Positions 17,401 through 25,573 of a DNA stretch of 64,000 nt are shown here, piece after piece. Positions within the stretch are counted from its first letter, which is position 1, and every line of letters begins with the position of its first letter. The stretch is from NCBI RefSeq assembly GCF_001412085.1, contig NZ_LKEV01000001.1, positions 310,001 to 374,000 on the forward strand, given 5' to 3'. The position numbers and the translations under genes are program-made. The DNA is from Corynebacterium lowii. Lineage in GTDB: Bacteria; Actinomycetota; Actinomycetes; Mycobacteriales; Mycobacteriaceae. Below the pieces are notes generated by a model, which saw only the letters and a program-made list of their open reading frames with translations, was not told the DNA's origin and ran no database searches.

Positions 17401-19422
17401 TTAGCCCTCGGAGTGGCCTTCTTCGCCCTCCTCGTGCTGTTCGCCGGAGTTCTGCTCTTCCTCGGCCTTGTGCTCTTCCTTGTGTTCCTCTTCGGCCTGG
17501 GTCTCCTGCGCGGCGCTCTCTTGCGGAGCGTTTTCCTGCGGTGTGGCAGGGGCGTCCGGCTGGCCGTTGTCTAGGGATTGCTCAATGGCCTTCTTCAAGG
17601 AGTCATAATCGTTGCCCGGCACCAGCACACCATTGACCACAAAGGTGGGGGTTCCGCTCACACCCAGGGTACCCGCGTAGGCCATCGCCTGAACGATGGT
17701 GCCCACGTATTTGCCGGATTCTACGTCCTGGCGGAACTTATCCAGATCGGGCACGCCCGCTTGCTCGGCCAACCCCACAAAGTCATCCAGCGTGTTACCG
17801 GGGTGTTCGTTTCCGTGGAAGGAGCCATACACGGCGTCCTTAAACTCCCAGAACTTCCCCTGCGCGGCGGCGGCGCGTCCCGCCTGAGCACCGATGGCGG
17901 AGTTTTCGCCCAGGATGGGAAAATCGTTCCATTCCAAGCGCACGCGGCCATCATTGACGTATTCATCAATGATCTTCGGCTCAACGTCGCGCTCATAGGT
18001 GGCGCAGACGGGGCACTCAAAATCGGAGAAGTACGAGATCACCACCTGTGCGTCCTCGGAACCAAGGGCAAAAGGGTCCTCGGGGTTTAGGCGATGTACT
18101 TCGGTGGGGGTACGCAGCGGACCGCTGGGGCCGCCAATATAGGAGGCGGCTTCCATTTGAGCCTTGGCGTGGCCCTGTTCCTTACCCACCAGGTAACCGC
18201 CCACGCCAGCGGCCAGGGCGATCACCGCCAAGCTGCCGATGGCTGCCACGGCCCACGTGGGAAGCGAGCTCTTACGTGGCGCGCTTGCCTTGGAGCTGGG
18301 TGCGGGGGCCACAGCGGCGGGAGCGGCGTGCTCTGCCGCCGCCGGTGCGGCCGCTGGTGCTGCTGCGGCAGGGGGCGTCGTCGGTTGCTCCGGAGGCGTG
18401 GTGGCAGCCTTGCGCGGCACCGGGGTGGGGCTGCTGATGGTCCGCTTGGGAGCAGGCTTGGCGGCTGCCGGGCGCTCTTGCTTTTCGACGCCCTCCGCAC
18501 GCGGTGTGGCGGCGGGTGCCTGGGGTTCCCGAGGTGCTTTCGGTGCGGCGGCCGGAGCGGGCTCAGCGGTGGGCTCAACAGTGGGCGCAGGTTGAGGGCG
18601 CTTTGCCGAAACTTCCGAGTTAGCGCGTGGCGGCTCTTCCGCAGCCGGGGCGGGGGTTTCCTTGGCCTTGGCCGCTGGTTCAGGGCTTTGAGGCTCTTCC
18701 GGGGGCGCTACCTTCGGTTCCTTGGCCTCCTTCTTCTCCGTAGAGGGCGCGGGGGTTTCCTCGATGGCGTGGCGAGGTTTCGCTGTCGCCGAGGACTCGA
18801 CCGATGGGGCTGGCTGCTCGCTGGGTTGTTGGAGCGGTGCTAAAGAGGGAGCGTCGGATTCCGTGACGGGGCGGGGCGCCTGAACGGGAGCGGACTGCTT
18901 TTTATCCGTCTTAGCTGCTTCTTCCGCGGGTTTTGGCTTGGACTCAGCAGCGGGCTCGGCAGCAGATTCGGCCGCAGGTTCGGCAGGGGCCTCGGCGGGA
19001 ACCTCAGTAACCGGCTTGGAGGGAGCCTCAGTGGGAGCCTCGGCGGCGGGCTTTGCGGTTTGCGCAGCCTCCGTAGCCTTCGCGGCCTCTGCGCTATCTG
19101 TGACCTCCGCGGGTTTTGCTGTTTCTGCGCTCGGAGATTCTTCCGAGGCTTCCTTAGCGGATGATAATGGAGCCGCAGCCTCTTCCTGGGGCTTCTCAGC
19201 CTTGGATTCGGAAGAAGTAACGGCTGCTTCCTCGCTGCTAGTACGAGGGGATTCCTCGATCTGGGAGGCGGCTTCTGCTACGGGAGATTCAGCCTCCGCG
19301 GTAGCGGCGGGTTGGGCCTTGGGTGGCTCCTCAGCGGGAAGATCCTGCTGAGCGGATTCTGGTTGGGAATCCGCCTGCGCATTGGCCTTGTTGAGATCGT
19401 CGCTTTTATTCTCATCGGTCAT
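17401..19422 (-). CDS. Membrane-anchored DsbA-family thiol oxidoreductase with long disordered N-terminus
   Basis: 673 residues in three parts. Residues 1 to about 390 are low-complexity, rich in Ala, Pro, Glu, Ser and Thr and free of Cys. One membrane segment follows (WAVAAIGSLAVIALAAGV). Outside lies a thioredoxin/DsbA domain with the CPVC active site in YFSDFECPVCATYE and the cis-Pro loop VSGTPTFVVNG. A further Glu/His-rich tail ends the protein. It would catalyse disulfide formation in exported proteins. The 390-residue cytoplasmic or wall-spanning arm is unusually long for the family. Start ATG 19422 is chosen; GTG 19428 is in frame. It lies 18 nt after the DUF2304 gene. Confidence 0.85.
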   Translation of the reverse strand: MTDENKSDDLNKANAQADSQPESAQQDLPAEEPPKAQPAATAEAESPVAEAASQIEESPRTSSEEAAVTSSESKAEKPQEEAAAPLSSAKEASEESPSAETAKPAEVTDSAEAAKATEAAQTAKPAAEAPTEAPSKPVTEVPAEAPAEPAAESAAEPAAESKPKPAEEAAKTDKKQSAPVQAPRPVTESDAPSLAPLQQPSEQPAPSVESSATAKPRHAIEETPAPSTEKKEAKEPKVAPPEEPQSPEPAAKAKETPAPAAEEPPRANSEVSAKRPQPAPTVEPTAEPAPAAAPKAPREPQAPAATPRAEGVEKQERPAAAKPAPKRTISSPTPVPRKAATTPPEQPTTPPAAAAPAAAPAAAEHAAPAAVAPAPSSKASAPRKSSLPTWAVAAIGSLAVIALAAGVGGYLVGKEQGHAKAQMEAASYIGGPSGPLRTPTEVHRLNPEDPFALGSEDAQVVISYFSDFECPVCATYERDVEPKIIDEYVNDGRVRLEWNDFPILGENSAIGAQAGRAAAAQGKFWEFKDAVYGSFHGNEHPGNTLDDFVGLAEQAGVPDLDKFRQDVESGKYVGTIVQAMAYAGTLGVSGTPTFVVNGVLVPGNDYDSLKKAIEQSLDNGQPDAPATPQENAPQESAAQETQAEEEHKEEHKAEEEQNSGEQHEEGEEGHSEG

Positions 19423-19440
19423 GCGCACGAGTGTAACCGT

Positions 19441-19794
19441 TTAACTTGTGCGCTCGTCCTCCGGGCGGATGGCGTTTTGCAGGGCCACCGAGCGAGCTAG
19501 GCGGGAATAGCGCAATTCCAGTTCCCGGAAACGCACGTAGGTGGACATGGTGACGAACATAAAGGCCACCACGAGGCCATAAAGCAGCAGATCGGTGCCG
19601 CGATCCACGCCCACCCAATTGGCTATCACCGTGAGATCATCCGGCCGCAGCACCGCCCAGATACACACGGCAATAAAGAGAACAAAAAACAGCTTGACGT
19701 AGGCCTTGGCGCGGGCCTTGCGGCGGTTACTGATGAAGTACCACACGAGGCCAATGGTGGCCAGAAGCAAAATAATTTGAATCATGGCGGTCAC
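19441..19794 (-). CDS. DUF2304 membrane protein, glycosyltransferase partner
   Basis: 117 residues with three hydrophobic segments (about 5-22, 33-50 and 68-86) and a charged C-terminal helix with RFRELELRYSRLARSVAL. This is the layout of DUF2304 proteins, which are usually encoded beside a dolichyl-phosphate-mannose-synthase-like glycosyltransferase. Here the ATG overlaps the stop of such a gene (ATGA), so the two should act together in polyprenyl-phosphate sugar synthesis or flipping. Direct function unknown. Confidence 0.85.
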   Translation of the reverse strand: MTAMIQIILLLATIGLVWYFISNRRKARAKAYVKLFFVLFIAVCIWAVLRPDDLTVIANWVGVDRGTDLLLYGLVVAFMFVTMSTYVRFRELELRYSRLARSVALQNAIRPEDERTS

Positions 19795-20492
19795 GGCAGC
19801 CTCCTTGCAAGTAGCTCATCGGCCAGGATATTCACACCGTTGAACAGGGATTGTCCCTTGCTCATGGAGTATTCCGTGTACAGAATATCCACGGGTTGTT
19901 CCGCCACTCGCCAGTCCATCTCATCCATGAGGGAAACAAACTCGGAGGCGTGGGACATGCCGTTCATGCGCAGGTTCAGTTCCCCCGCCACCTTTTTATT
20001 AAAGGCGCGCAGTCCGTTGTGGGCGTCGGTAAGCCCCAGGCGGCGGGTGCTGGGGGAGAGCATCACTACGGTCTTGAGCACCACGCGCTTGATCCAGGGC
20101 ACCTGATCGGTTTCCTTGCGGGGGCGGCCAAAGCGGGTGCCCACCACGATGTCGATGGGCTCGGTGCGCAGCCGCTCCACCATCACCAGCACGTCTTTGA
20201 CCTGGTGCTGTCCGTCGGCGTCGAAGGTGACAAAGTATTGCGCGCCGGGTTGCTTGCGGGCGTACTCCACGCCGGTTTGAATCGCGGCACCCTGCCCCAG
20301 GTTCACGGGGTGGTTCACCAGGTGCGCCCCGGCCTGGTGGATGGCGTCGGCGGAGTTATCTGCGGAGCCATCGTTAACGGCCACGATGTTGGGGAAGGTC
20401 TCGCGGGCCTGGCTGATGACGTCACCGATGACGGTGCCCTCGTTAAAGCAAGGGATAATCAACCACGTATCTTCATTCATGATGTCCCACAT
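19791..20492 (-). CDS. Family 2 glycosyltransferase, polyprenyl-phosphate-mannose-synthase-like
   Basis: 233 residues, GT-A fold. TWLIIPCFNEG at the N-terminus, VAVNDGSADNS near 37-47 (nucleotide-sugar Asp), NLGQGAAIQTG near 62-72 and FDADGQHQ near 88-95 (DxD metal motif) are all present. It lacks C-terminal membrane helices, which the coupled DUF2304 protein may replace. ATG 20492 directly follows the stop of the upstream glycosyltransferase; ATG 20480, with GGGA before it, is possible. Likely makes a polyprenyl-phosphate sugar for cell-envelope glycans. Confidence 0.88.
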   Translation of the reverse strand: MWDIMNEDTWLIIPCFNEGTVIGDVISQARETFPNIVAVNDGSADNSADAIHQAGAHLVNHPVNLGQGAAIQTGVEYARKQPGAQYFVTFDADGQHQVKDVLVMVERLRTEPIDIVVGTRFGRPRKETDQVPWIKRVVLKTVVMLSPSTRRLGLTDAHNGLRAFNKKVAGELNLRMNGMSHASEFVSLMDEMDWRVAEQPVDILYTEYSMSKGQSLFNGVNILADELLARRLP

Positions 20493-20493
20493 A

Positions 20494-21327
20494 CTAATCT
20501 TTCTTGGGCTTTCTGTGGAATAACCGGGCGTAGGCGCGCCGCAAAAGATCCTGGGGCAGCAGGCGGTAGGTGGTGCGGGCCGCGAGATTAAACCAGGAGC
20601 GCGGCTTGCTGATGAGCCCATAAGAAACGAGGTGGCGCTGCATCTGCCGCTCGGCGGCGAACATCTCCGAGCCGGTACGCCGCGCGAACTGGGCGTCGGA
20701 AACGCGGAAGTACGTCAGGGGCTCCGGAAGGTTATGGAAGCGCGCCCCGGTGGCCAGGGCGCGGGCGTAGAGGTCGTAATCCTCCATGAAGTGCACGTGC
20801 CGGTACCCCCCGGCCGTGTGCAGAGCCGCCGCGCGCATCATCACGGAGGGGTTATTAATAGGCGAGTTCATCTTGGCGTAGCGCGCGATCTCGTGGTGTT
20901 GCTCGGGGAGGCGTCGAATAGCGGTAACCTCTTCGGGCGAGCGCTCAAACTCCGCGAGCGCGGTGCCCAGAATGTCGATCTCCGGGTGCTGCGTCAGGAA
21001 GGCGCATTGGCGCTCGAAGCGCTCCGGGGCGGCGATGTCATCGGAATCGAGGCGGGCAATGAGTTCATCGCCCTCCATGCGCTCCAGGCCTGCGGCGGAG
21101 GCGAGGCCGGAGCCCATGTTGTGCGGCAGCCGCAGTACCTCGGCGTGGGGGTGCTGGGCCGTGAAGGCGTCGATAAGCGCGTGGACCTGTGCGGACACAG
21201 GGCCGTCCTCCACGAGCACGATGTGATCGGCCTGGCGGGTCTGGGCGGCGAGGGAATCAAGACATTCGGCCAGGTGGGCTGGCTGGGAGCCGTGATACAC
21301 AGTGATGAGAACCCCGAGCGTAGACAT
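20494..21327 (-). CDS. Family 2 glycosyltransferase (WcaA-like)
   Basis: 277 residues with GVLITVYHGSQPAHLAECLD at the N-terminus, VLVEDGPVS near 37-45, a basic LPHNMGSG segment and ARLDSDDIA near 90-98 (DxD-type metal motif). The C-terminus is rich in Arg/Lys and may lie on the membrane. It sits between the flippase and the second glycosyltransferase on one transcript (gaps 11 and 1 nt). Acceptor and sugar unknown; a surface polysaccharide or lipoglycan is likely from context. Confidence 0.86.
   Translation of the reverse strand: MSTLGVLITVYHGSQPAHLAECLDSLAAQTRQADHIVLVEDGPVSAQVHALIDAFTAQHPHAEVLRLPHNMGSGLASAAGLERMEGDELIARLDSDDIAAPERFERQCAFLTQHPEIDILGTALAEFERSPEEVTAIRRLPEQHHEIARYAKMNSPINNPSVMMRAAALHTAGGYRHVHFMEDYDLYARALATGARFHNLPEPLTYFRVSDAQFARRTGSEMFAAERQMQRHLVSYGLISKPRSWFNLAARTTYRLLPQDLLRRAYARLFHRKPKKD
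21166..21178 (+). repeat. Dispersed motif GGCGTCGATAAGC, copy 4
   Basis: Exact 13-mer inside the coding sequence of the WcaA-like glycosyltransferase (gene on the minus strand), where the complement encodes ALIDA in a helix. Confidence 0.75.
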
Positions 21328-21338
21328 AGTTCACCATG

Positions 21339-22634
21339 TTAGCGCCGGTGCTGGCCTGCGCGCTGGGTGGCCTCGGTTCCCCGTGGAGCGCGCAGCGCGC
21401 TCAGGTGAATCACCGTGCCGACGAGGGGGCCGATGATGAGCGCGGCCGGAACGGTGGTCAGGGGGTCCGTGCCCCACCACAGTATTGCGCCCACCGTGAC
21501 GGAGGCCCCCACCCAGCCCAGCACGTACAGGCGGTGGCGTTCCGCCGCAATGCTGGCTGCGCCGGTAATCATCAACACGCCGGTGCAGGCGGAGGCAAAG
21601 GTGAGCGCGGCCAGCAGCGGGCCGGGCACGGCGTAGGCGGGGTCGTTATCCCACCCCACGCGCAGCAGCCACGGGCCGATGAGCCAGGCGAGCACCGCCC
21701 CGAAGGCCCCAACTCCCAGCACCGCGGCGGCGGGGGCGAGCACCGCCTGCCGCATTCGCTCGCGGTGCCGCACGAAGTACACGATCAACGCCGATTGGAA
21801 GCGCTGAAGCGGAACCAGGATGGGGGCGCGGGTAAAAGAAACCGCGATCATGATTCCAGAAAGGGCCACGCCCGCCCTGGCCTCCGGCTCCTCCAGGGTG
21901 GCGCTGATGAGGGGAGCGATACCCGAAATGATCGCCGCTGAAGCCCCCGTAGCCAGCATCGCGGAGCCAGCGCGGCGAGCGAAGGTGCGCAGAGAAACGG
22001 GAAGGGGAGTACGCAGGTGCTCGCGGGCGCCGCGATTGCTCAACACAATGATTGCCCAACTCAGCGTGCCCACCACCGTGAGGAGGAGGAAGGGCAGCAG
22101 ATCCCAGCCAAAAAGAAAGGCAAGCGCGGCGAGGAGGAAGCGAATACCGGAATCGAGCGCAATAAGCCAGGCATACTGAGGCCATTGCTCCCACCCGGAG
22201 AGCACGCCGGAGAGCACGGCCTGGAAGGCATACAGGCATAGTCCCAGCGCGAGGAGGCCGCTGCCGGCCATCTGATAATCGGTGAGGATGCGTGGCATCC
22301 ACCAGGACTCCGTGAGCAGGCTCAACGCCGCCACCGTGAGGCCCACGAGGAGGCCGAAGTGCCAGTGCGCGAGGGTGGGTTTTTGCTTATCTTGCTTATC
22401 GACGCCCCCGTGGTCCGGGTGGGCGGGTACCTTCTGCGTGGTTTCCCTCTGCATGGAGACCGTGCGGGTGGTTTCCTGCATGATGCCGTCGAGGATGCCG
22501 GTGCAAGCGAAAAACAGCCCCCAATAAGCCTGAAAAGACTTGGCGGTCTCCGCGTCCAAAGTCTTGGTGGCGATGATGATGACGAGGAAGCCAGAAAGGG
22601 CCGCAAAAACCGTGGCTATACTGAGGAATCTCAA
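21339..22634 (-). CDS. Polysaccharide flippase-like membrane protein
   Basis: 431 residues with roughly twelve to fourteen hydrophobic segments and no soluble domain, the pattern of Wzx/MATE-type lipid-linked oligosaccharide exporters. It is the first gene of the minus-strand transcript that continues with two glycosyltransferases and DUF2304, which supports export of the glycan they build. Residues about 70-90, a hydrophilic loop with GGVDKQDKQK, are encoded by a copy of the dispersed 13-mer at 22394 and look like an inserted segment. Family assignment by topology and context; specific substrate unknown. Confidence 0.75.
   Translation of the reverse strand: MRFLSIATVFAALSGFLVIIIATKTLDAETAKSFQAYWGLFFACTGILDGIMQETTRTVSMQRETTQKVPAHPDHGGVDKQDKQKPTLAHWHFGLLVGLTVAALSLLTESWWMPRILTDYQMAGSGLLALGLCLYAFQAVLSGVLSGWEQWPQYAWLIALDSGIRFLLAALAFLFGWDLLPFLLLTVVGTLSWAIIVLSNRGAREHLRTPLPVSLRTFARRAGSAMLATGASAAIISGIAPLISATLEEPEARAGVALSGIMIAVSFTRAPILVPLQRFQSALIVYFVRHRERMRQAVLAPAAAVLGVGAFGAVLAWLIGPWLLRVGWDNDPAYAVPGPLLAALTFASACTGVLMITGAASIAAERHRLYVLGWVGASVTVGAILWWGTDPLTTVPAALIIGPLVGTVIHLSALRAPRGTEATQRAGQHRR
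22394..22406 (-). repeat. Dispersed motif GGCGTCGATAAGC, copy 5
   Basis: Exact 13-mer on the minus strand inside the flippase gene, encoding GVDK in a hydrophilic loop. A further GCTTATC lies 9 nt away, so the site may be a partial tandem. Confidence 0.78.
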
Positions 22635-22883
22635 CGGTACGCTCCTGGCCCTAGCGCGGTTCTAGGGAGAGGTGGTATGGAAGGTAACATCGTTGAGCAT
22701 CATACGCGCGGAGAGAAATTTCCCGGAGTGGGTTCGCTCCACTTGCGCGGCACCAGATGTCTGCTAACTTATAGAGCATATTCTTTTGCGAGTGACCACA
22801 GGGGACTGGGGTCATGGGAGATTGAGTACTGAAGCCCGGTTGCGTTGAGGCGCGGCCGCAACGAGACGAAAGTGAACACGAGC

Positions 22884-23357
22884 ATGAAGAATACGAAAAA
22901 GCTTACTGCTGGTTTCGCCGCTGGCCTTTGCGCTCTGGCGATGGGTGTGGCGCCTGCACAGGCATCCACCGTGCTGACCTACGAGGAGCATTCCAACACC
23001 TTCGTGAGCCGCTACGTTATGATGGTTCCCACTGAGATCGTGGTTTCCGTCGCTGAGGTTTTCGCTGATGGTTCCTCCGCGCCGGTGGCTCCCGAGGCTG
23101 AGGAAGCTGCTGCCGACGTCCTCCCCGCTGCTGAGGAGGCTTCTGCTGGTGTTTCCGTGGCTGACCTGAGCGAGGGCGACACCTTCGCCAGCCAGATGGT
23201 TGAGCTGGCCGGTGCCACCATTGACAAGGCCACCAGCAGCAAGGGCCGCGGTGGTGTGGTTAACGCCGTGACCTCCTACTCCAACGGCACCGTCTTGAGC
23301 TTCACTAAGGAAGCTGGCGCCGATCAGTACACCCTGGTAGGCATCGAGCAGGGTTAA
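22884..23357 (+). CDS. Small secreted protein of unknown function
   Basis: 157 residues with a clear Sec signal peptide (MKNTKKLTAG start, hydrophobic core, APAQA cleavage site near residue 27). The mature part has a low-complexity Ala/Glu/Pro stretch (about 73-100) between two ordered segments; it has no Cys and no LPxTG or lipobox. ATG 22884 is chosen; GTG 22872 is in frame and has GACGAAA before it. Between it and the divergent flippase gene, 22635-22883, there is a TTATAG-type promoter region and no further gene. Not recognised; it is probably a wall-associated or extracellular corynebacterial protein. Confidence 0.72.
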   Translation: MKNTKKLTAGFAAGLCALAMGVAPAQASTVLTYEEHSNTFVSRYVMMVPTEIVVSVAEVFADGSSAPVAPEAEEAAADVLPAAEEASAGVSVADLSEGDTFASQMVELAGATIDKATSSKGRGGVVNAVTSYSNGTVLSFTKEAGADQYTLVGIEQG

Positions 23358-23369
23358 AATCCAACAGAG

Positions 23370-23399
23370 AAGGGGCGCGGGAGACCGTGCCCCTTTTTT
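23370..23399 (+). terminator. Rho-independent terminator
   Basis: AAGGGGC and GCCCCTT arms around an uneven loop are followed by a run of six T, directly after the small secreted-protein gene. Confidence 0.8.
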
Positions 23400-23525
23400 G
23401 CTGCCCGCCACCCTATGAACCTGAAAGATTCATGCTGGTACCTCCGTACATGGTTGCACGGTGGTGAGGGCTCCACGATAATGGCTATCTGGATTATGGC
23501 CTGACTTCAAGGGAATGAAGAATTA

Positions 23526-24248
23526 ATGAGCAATACGAATAATGTGCCCTCCTCCCGCTCTCCGCAGGAATCGGGAGGGAGTACGCAAAAGAAGAACTGG
23601 CCCGCAGTGCTGATCGGCATTGTGATTTTTGTGGTCATCGTGATTGCCGCGGTGTGGGCCTTGGTTTTTGCCGGGAATAATGACGATTCCGATACCGCCG
23701 CGGAATCCTCCACGAGCACCAGCGCGTACATCGATGATTCCGGCGAGCAGGAACACGAGATGGAGGCCGCGCCGGGTGAATCCGATGACGTCTCCGCCAT
23801 GCAGATCACCGTGGGTGATGAGGGCAGTGCCGAGATAGACGCGGTTCAGGTGACCGAAACTGAGAATGGCGAGTATAGCCTCGTGCCCCCGCAGGATGTT
23901 CAGCGCCTGGGCTGGTACTCCGCCTCCGCCGTGCCGGGCGCCAAGGGTAACGTGGGTTCCTCCGTGATTACCGGCCATGTCAACTTTGCCGGGCAGGGTG
24001 AGGGCTATGCCGCGAAGTTCACCCACCTCAAGAAGGACGAGACCTTCACTATCACCGTCAACGGTGAGGATCGGGAGTTCCGCGTCACCGAGGCTCCCTA
24101 CCACGTGACCAAGGGTGCCGATTTCCCCGATGTTATTGACGACCAGGACGGGGAAAACCGCGTGGTTCTGGTGACCTGCGGCGGTGACTTCGTGGGCGGC
24201 CAGTTGGGCTACGCCGATAACATCATTACGGTGGCAGAGCCGGTCTAA
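23526..24248 (+). CDS. Class F sortase
   Basis: 240 residues: a short hydrophilic N-terminus, a membrane anchor (about 25-49), a Ser/Asp/Glu-rich linker and a sortase beta-barrel from about 95. The catalytic His is in VITGHVNFAG and the Cys in LVTCGGDF, the TCGG form of class F. In the usual position of the catalytic Arg many class F proteins show YRDN, whereas here the residues are YADN; another Arg may serve, or activity may be altered. It would attach or process surface proteins; no sorting-signal protein was seen in this window. A single-gene unit ending at the 24264 hairpin. Confidence 0.88.
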   Translation: MSNTNNVPSSRSPQESGGSTQKKNWPAVLIGIVIFVVIVIAAVWALVFAGNNDDSDTAAESSTSTSAYIDDSGEQEHEMEAAPGESDDVSAMQITVGDEGSAEIDAVQVTETENGEYSLVPPQDVQRLGWYSASAVPGAKGNVGSSVITGHVNFAGQGEGYAAKFTHLKKDETFTITVNGEDREFRVTEAPYHVTKGADFPDVIDDQDGENRVVLVTCGGDFVGGQLGYADNIITVAEPV

Positions 24249-24263
24249 ACGGCCATATAGAAG

Positions 24264-24311
24264 AAGGCCCCGCCGTTCCCCTTCCGGATAGGAGGAGGGA
24301 GGCGGGGCCTT
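24264..24311. terminator. Hairpin between sortase and cmt1 (convergent)
   Basis: Perfect 11-bp arms AAGGCCCCGCC and GGCGGGGCCTT with a 26-nt loop in the gap between convergent genes; it can stop transcripts from either side although T runs are short. Confidence 0.72.
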
Positions 24312-24362
24312 AGTCGTTGGCTGCTGCCCCCGGTGAGGGGCGTCGCTTAGCAGCGGCCTGTT

Positions 24363-25460
24363 TTAGACGCCCAAGCCGCGGGCGATGGTGGGCCAGGAGG
24401 CGCGCAGATCCTGCTGCCAGTAGCCCCAGGAGTGGGTTCCGGTGTTGTGGAAGTTGAAGTCCGCCGGAATGCCCAGGGAGTCCATCTTGGCCTTGAGATT
24501 ATGCGTGCACATGTTGGTGCCGCCCTCGATGATTCCGCCGAGGCCGATGGTCTGAGCCATAGCCCATGCCGTCTGGACATCACCATAATCCTTGAAACGC
24601 GGGCCGTTGGGCATGTCATTTTCCCCGGCAGTGCCGGAGCCATTGGACACGTACACCTGGGTACCTGCCAATTTATCGGCGTTAATCAGGGCATCGTTGT
24701 AGAGGTTGACCTCGCCGCCTCGTTCACCCCACATCTTTTCAAAGGAGATGTCGTTGATTCGGCTGTGGTTCAACGTGAGGGCAATGGAGGCGTATCCCAG
24801 GGGGGTGGAGCTTTCCGCGCAGCCGGAGAAGGAGCCCACAGCGTCGTAAAAGCCCTGGTTGTGCTGAGCGAGCAGCAGGGAAGAGGTGGCGGACATGGAC
24901 ATGCCGGCGATGGCGCGGTTGTTATTGGCCTGAAGGTAGCCTTCCACGGCTCCGGGGAGTTCCTTGGTGAGGAAGGTCTCCCACTTTTGTGGCCCGCCCA
25001 AGGGCTGCGCATCTTCGATCCAGTCGGTGTAGTAAGAGAACTTCCCGGACATGGGGATTACTACGTTGATGCCCCTAGAGAGGTAGAAATCTATGACATC
25101 GGTCTGCTGAATCCAGTTAGCGCTTCCTTCGCCGCCGTCGCCGCCATTGAGAAGATAGAGGGTGGGAGCATCCGGGCGATCGGCCTTGATGAGCGCCAGG
25201 GGAACGTGGCGATTCATGGCGGGGGAGAAGGCGGTGGCCTCTTCCACGCGATCACCGTGTTCGCGGACAATCCTGCGCCAGGCGGGGGAGCCTTCGGGGG
25301 CGGGGCCGGGCACCGGAGTGATGGTGGCTAGCGGAGTATCGCCCGCTACCTGCTGAGCGTTGACCTCGGCAGCGGAGGCGGGGGCAGCCAGCGTAAGCGC
25401 GGCTGCCGTGACGGCCGTGGCAGCCAGCGGCGCGGCCAGGGCGGTTTTGAGGAACTTCAT
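24363..25460 (-). CDS. cmt1: Trehalose corynomycolyltransferase (antigen 85 family)
   Basis: 365 residues, secreted (signal peptide MKFLKTALAA to APASA near 30), alpha/beta-hydrolase fold. Nucleophile Ser is in AIAGMSMSATSS (about 165-176), the equivalent of the GxSMxG elbow of antigen 85; the catalytic His is in NTGTHSWGYW near the C-terminus. It moves corynomycolate between trehalose monocorynomycolate and arabinogalactan or another trehalose, building the outer membrane. Its placement before lpd and among glycan genes fits C. glutamicum cmt1. It has its own short upstream region before the repeat-protein gene. Confidence 0.9.
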   Translation of the reverse strand: MKFLKTALAAPLAATAVTAAALTLAAPASAAEVNAQQVAGDTPLATITPVPGPAPEGSPAWRRIVREHGDRVEEATAFSPAMNRHVPLALIKADRPDAPTLYLLNGGDGGEGSANWIQQTDVIDFYLSRGINVVIPMSGKFSYYTDWIEDAQPLGGPQKWETFLTKELPGAVEGYLQANNNRAIAGMSMSATSSLLLAQHNQGFYDAVGSFSGCAESSTPLGYASIALTLNHSRINDISFEKMWGERGGEVNLYNDALINADKLAGTQVYVSNGSGTAGENDMPNGPRFKDYGDVQTAWAMAQTIGLGGIIEGGTNMCTHNLKAKMDSLGIPADFNFHNTGTHSWGYWQQDLRASWPTIARGLGV

Positions 25461-25573
25461 GCTTAACCCTTGATCGGAAGTGGGCGGGGTGAATGGGGCT
25501 GGGAACGGCCAAAACCCTGGCGGGCAGGCCGCCAGGGTTTCTATTCAAGCCATGATGGCATGATAGCCGCAGA

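Noticed and set aside
18094..18843. Gly/Arg/Cys-rich frame opposite the DsbA-like N-terminal arm
   Set aside because: Arises from the repetitive Ala/Pro/Glu codons of the arm; not a protein-like composition.
22842..22866. GTTGCG/CGCAAC inverted repeat before the small secreted-protein gene
   Set aside because: Only 6-bp arms in a GC-rich setting; too weak to call an operator.
24340..24356. GGGGCGTCGCTTAGCAG as another copy of the dispersed 13-mer
   Set aside because: The core GTCGATAAG is not kept (GTCGCTTAG), so it is not counted.
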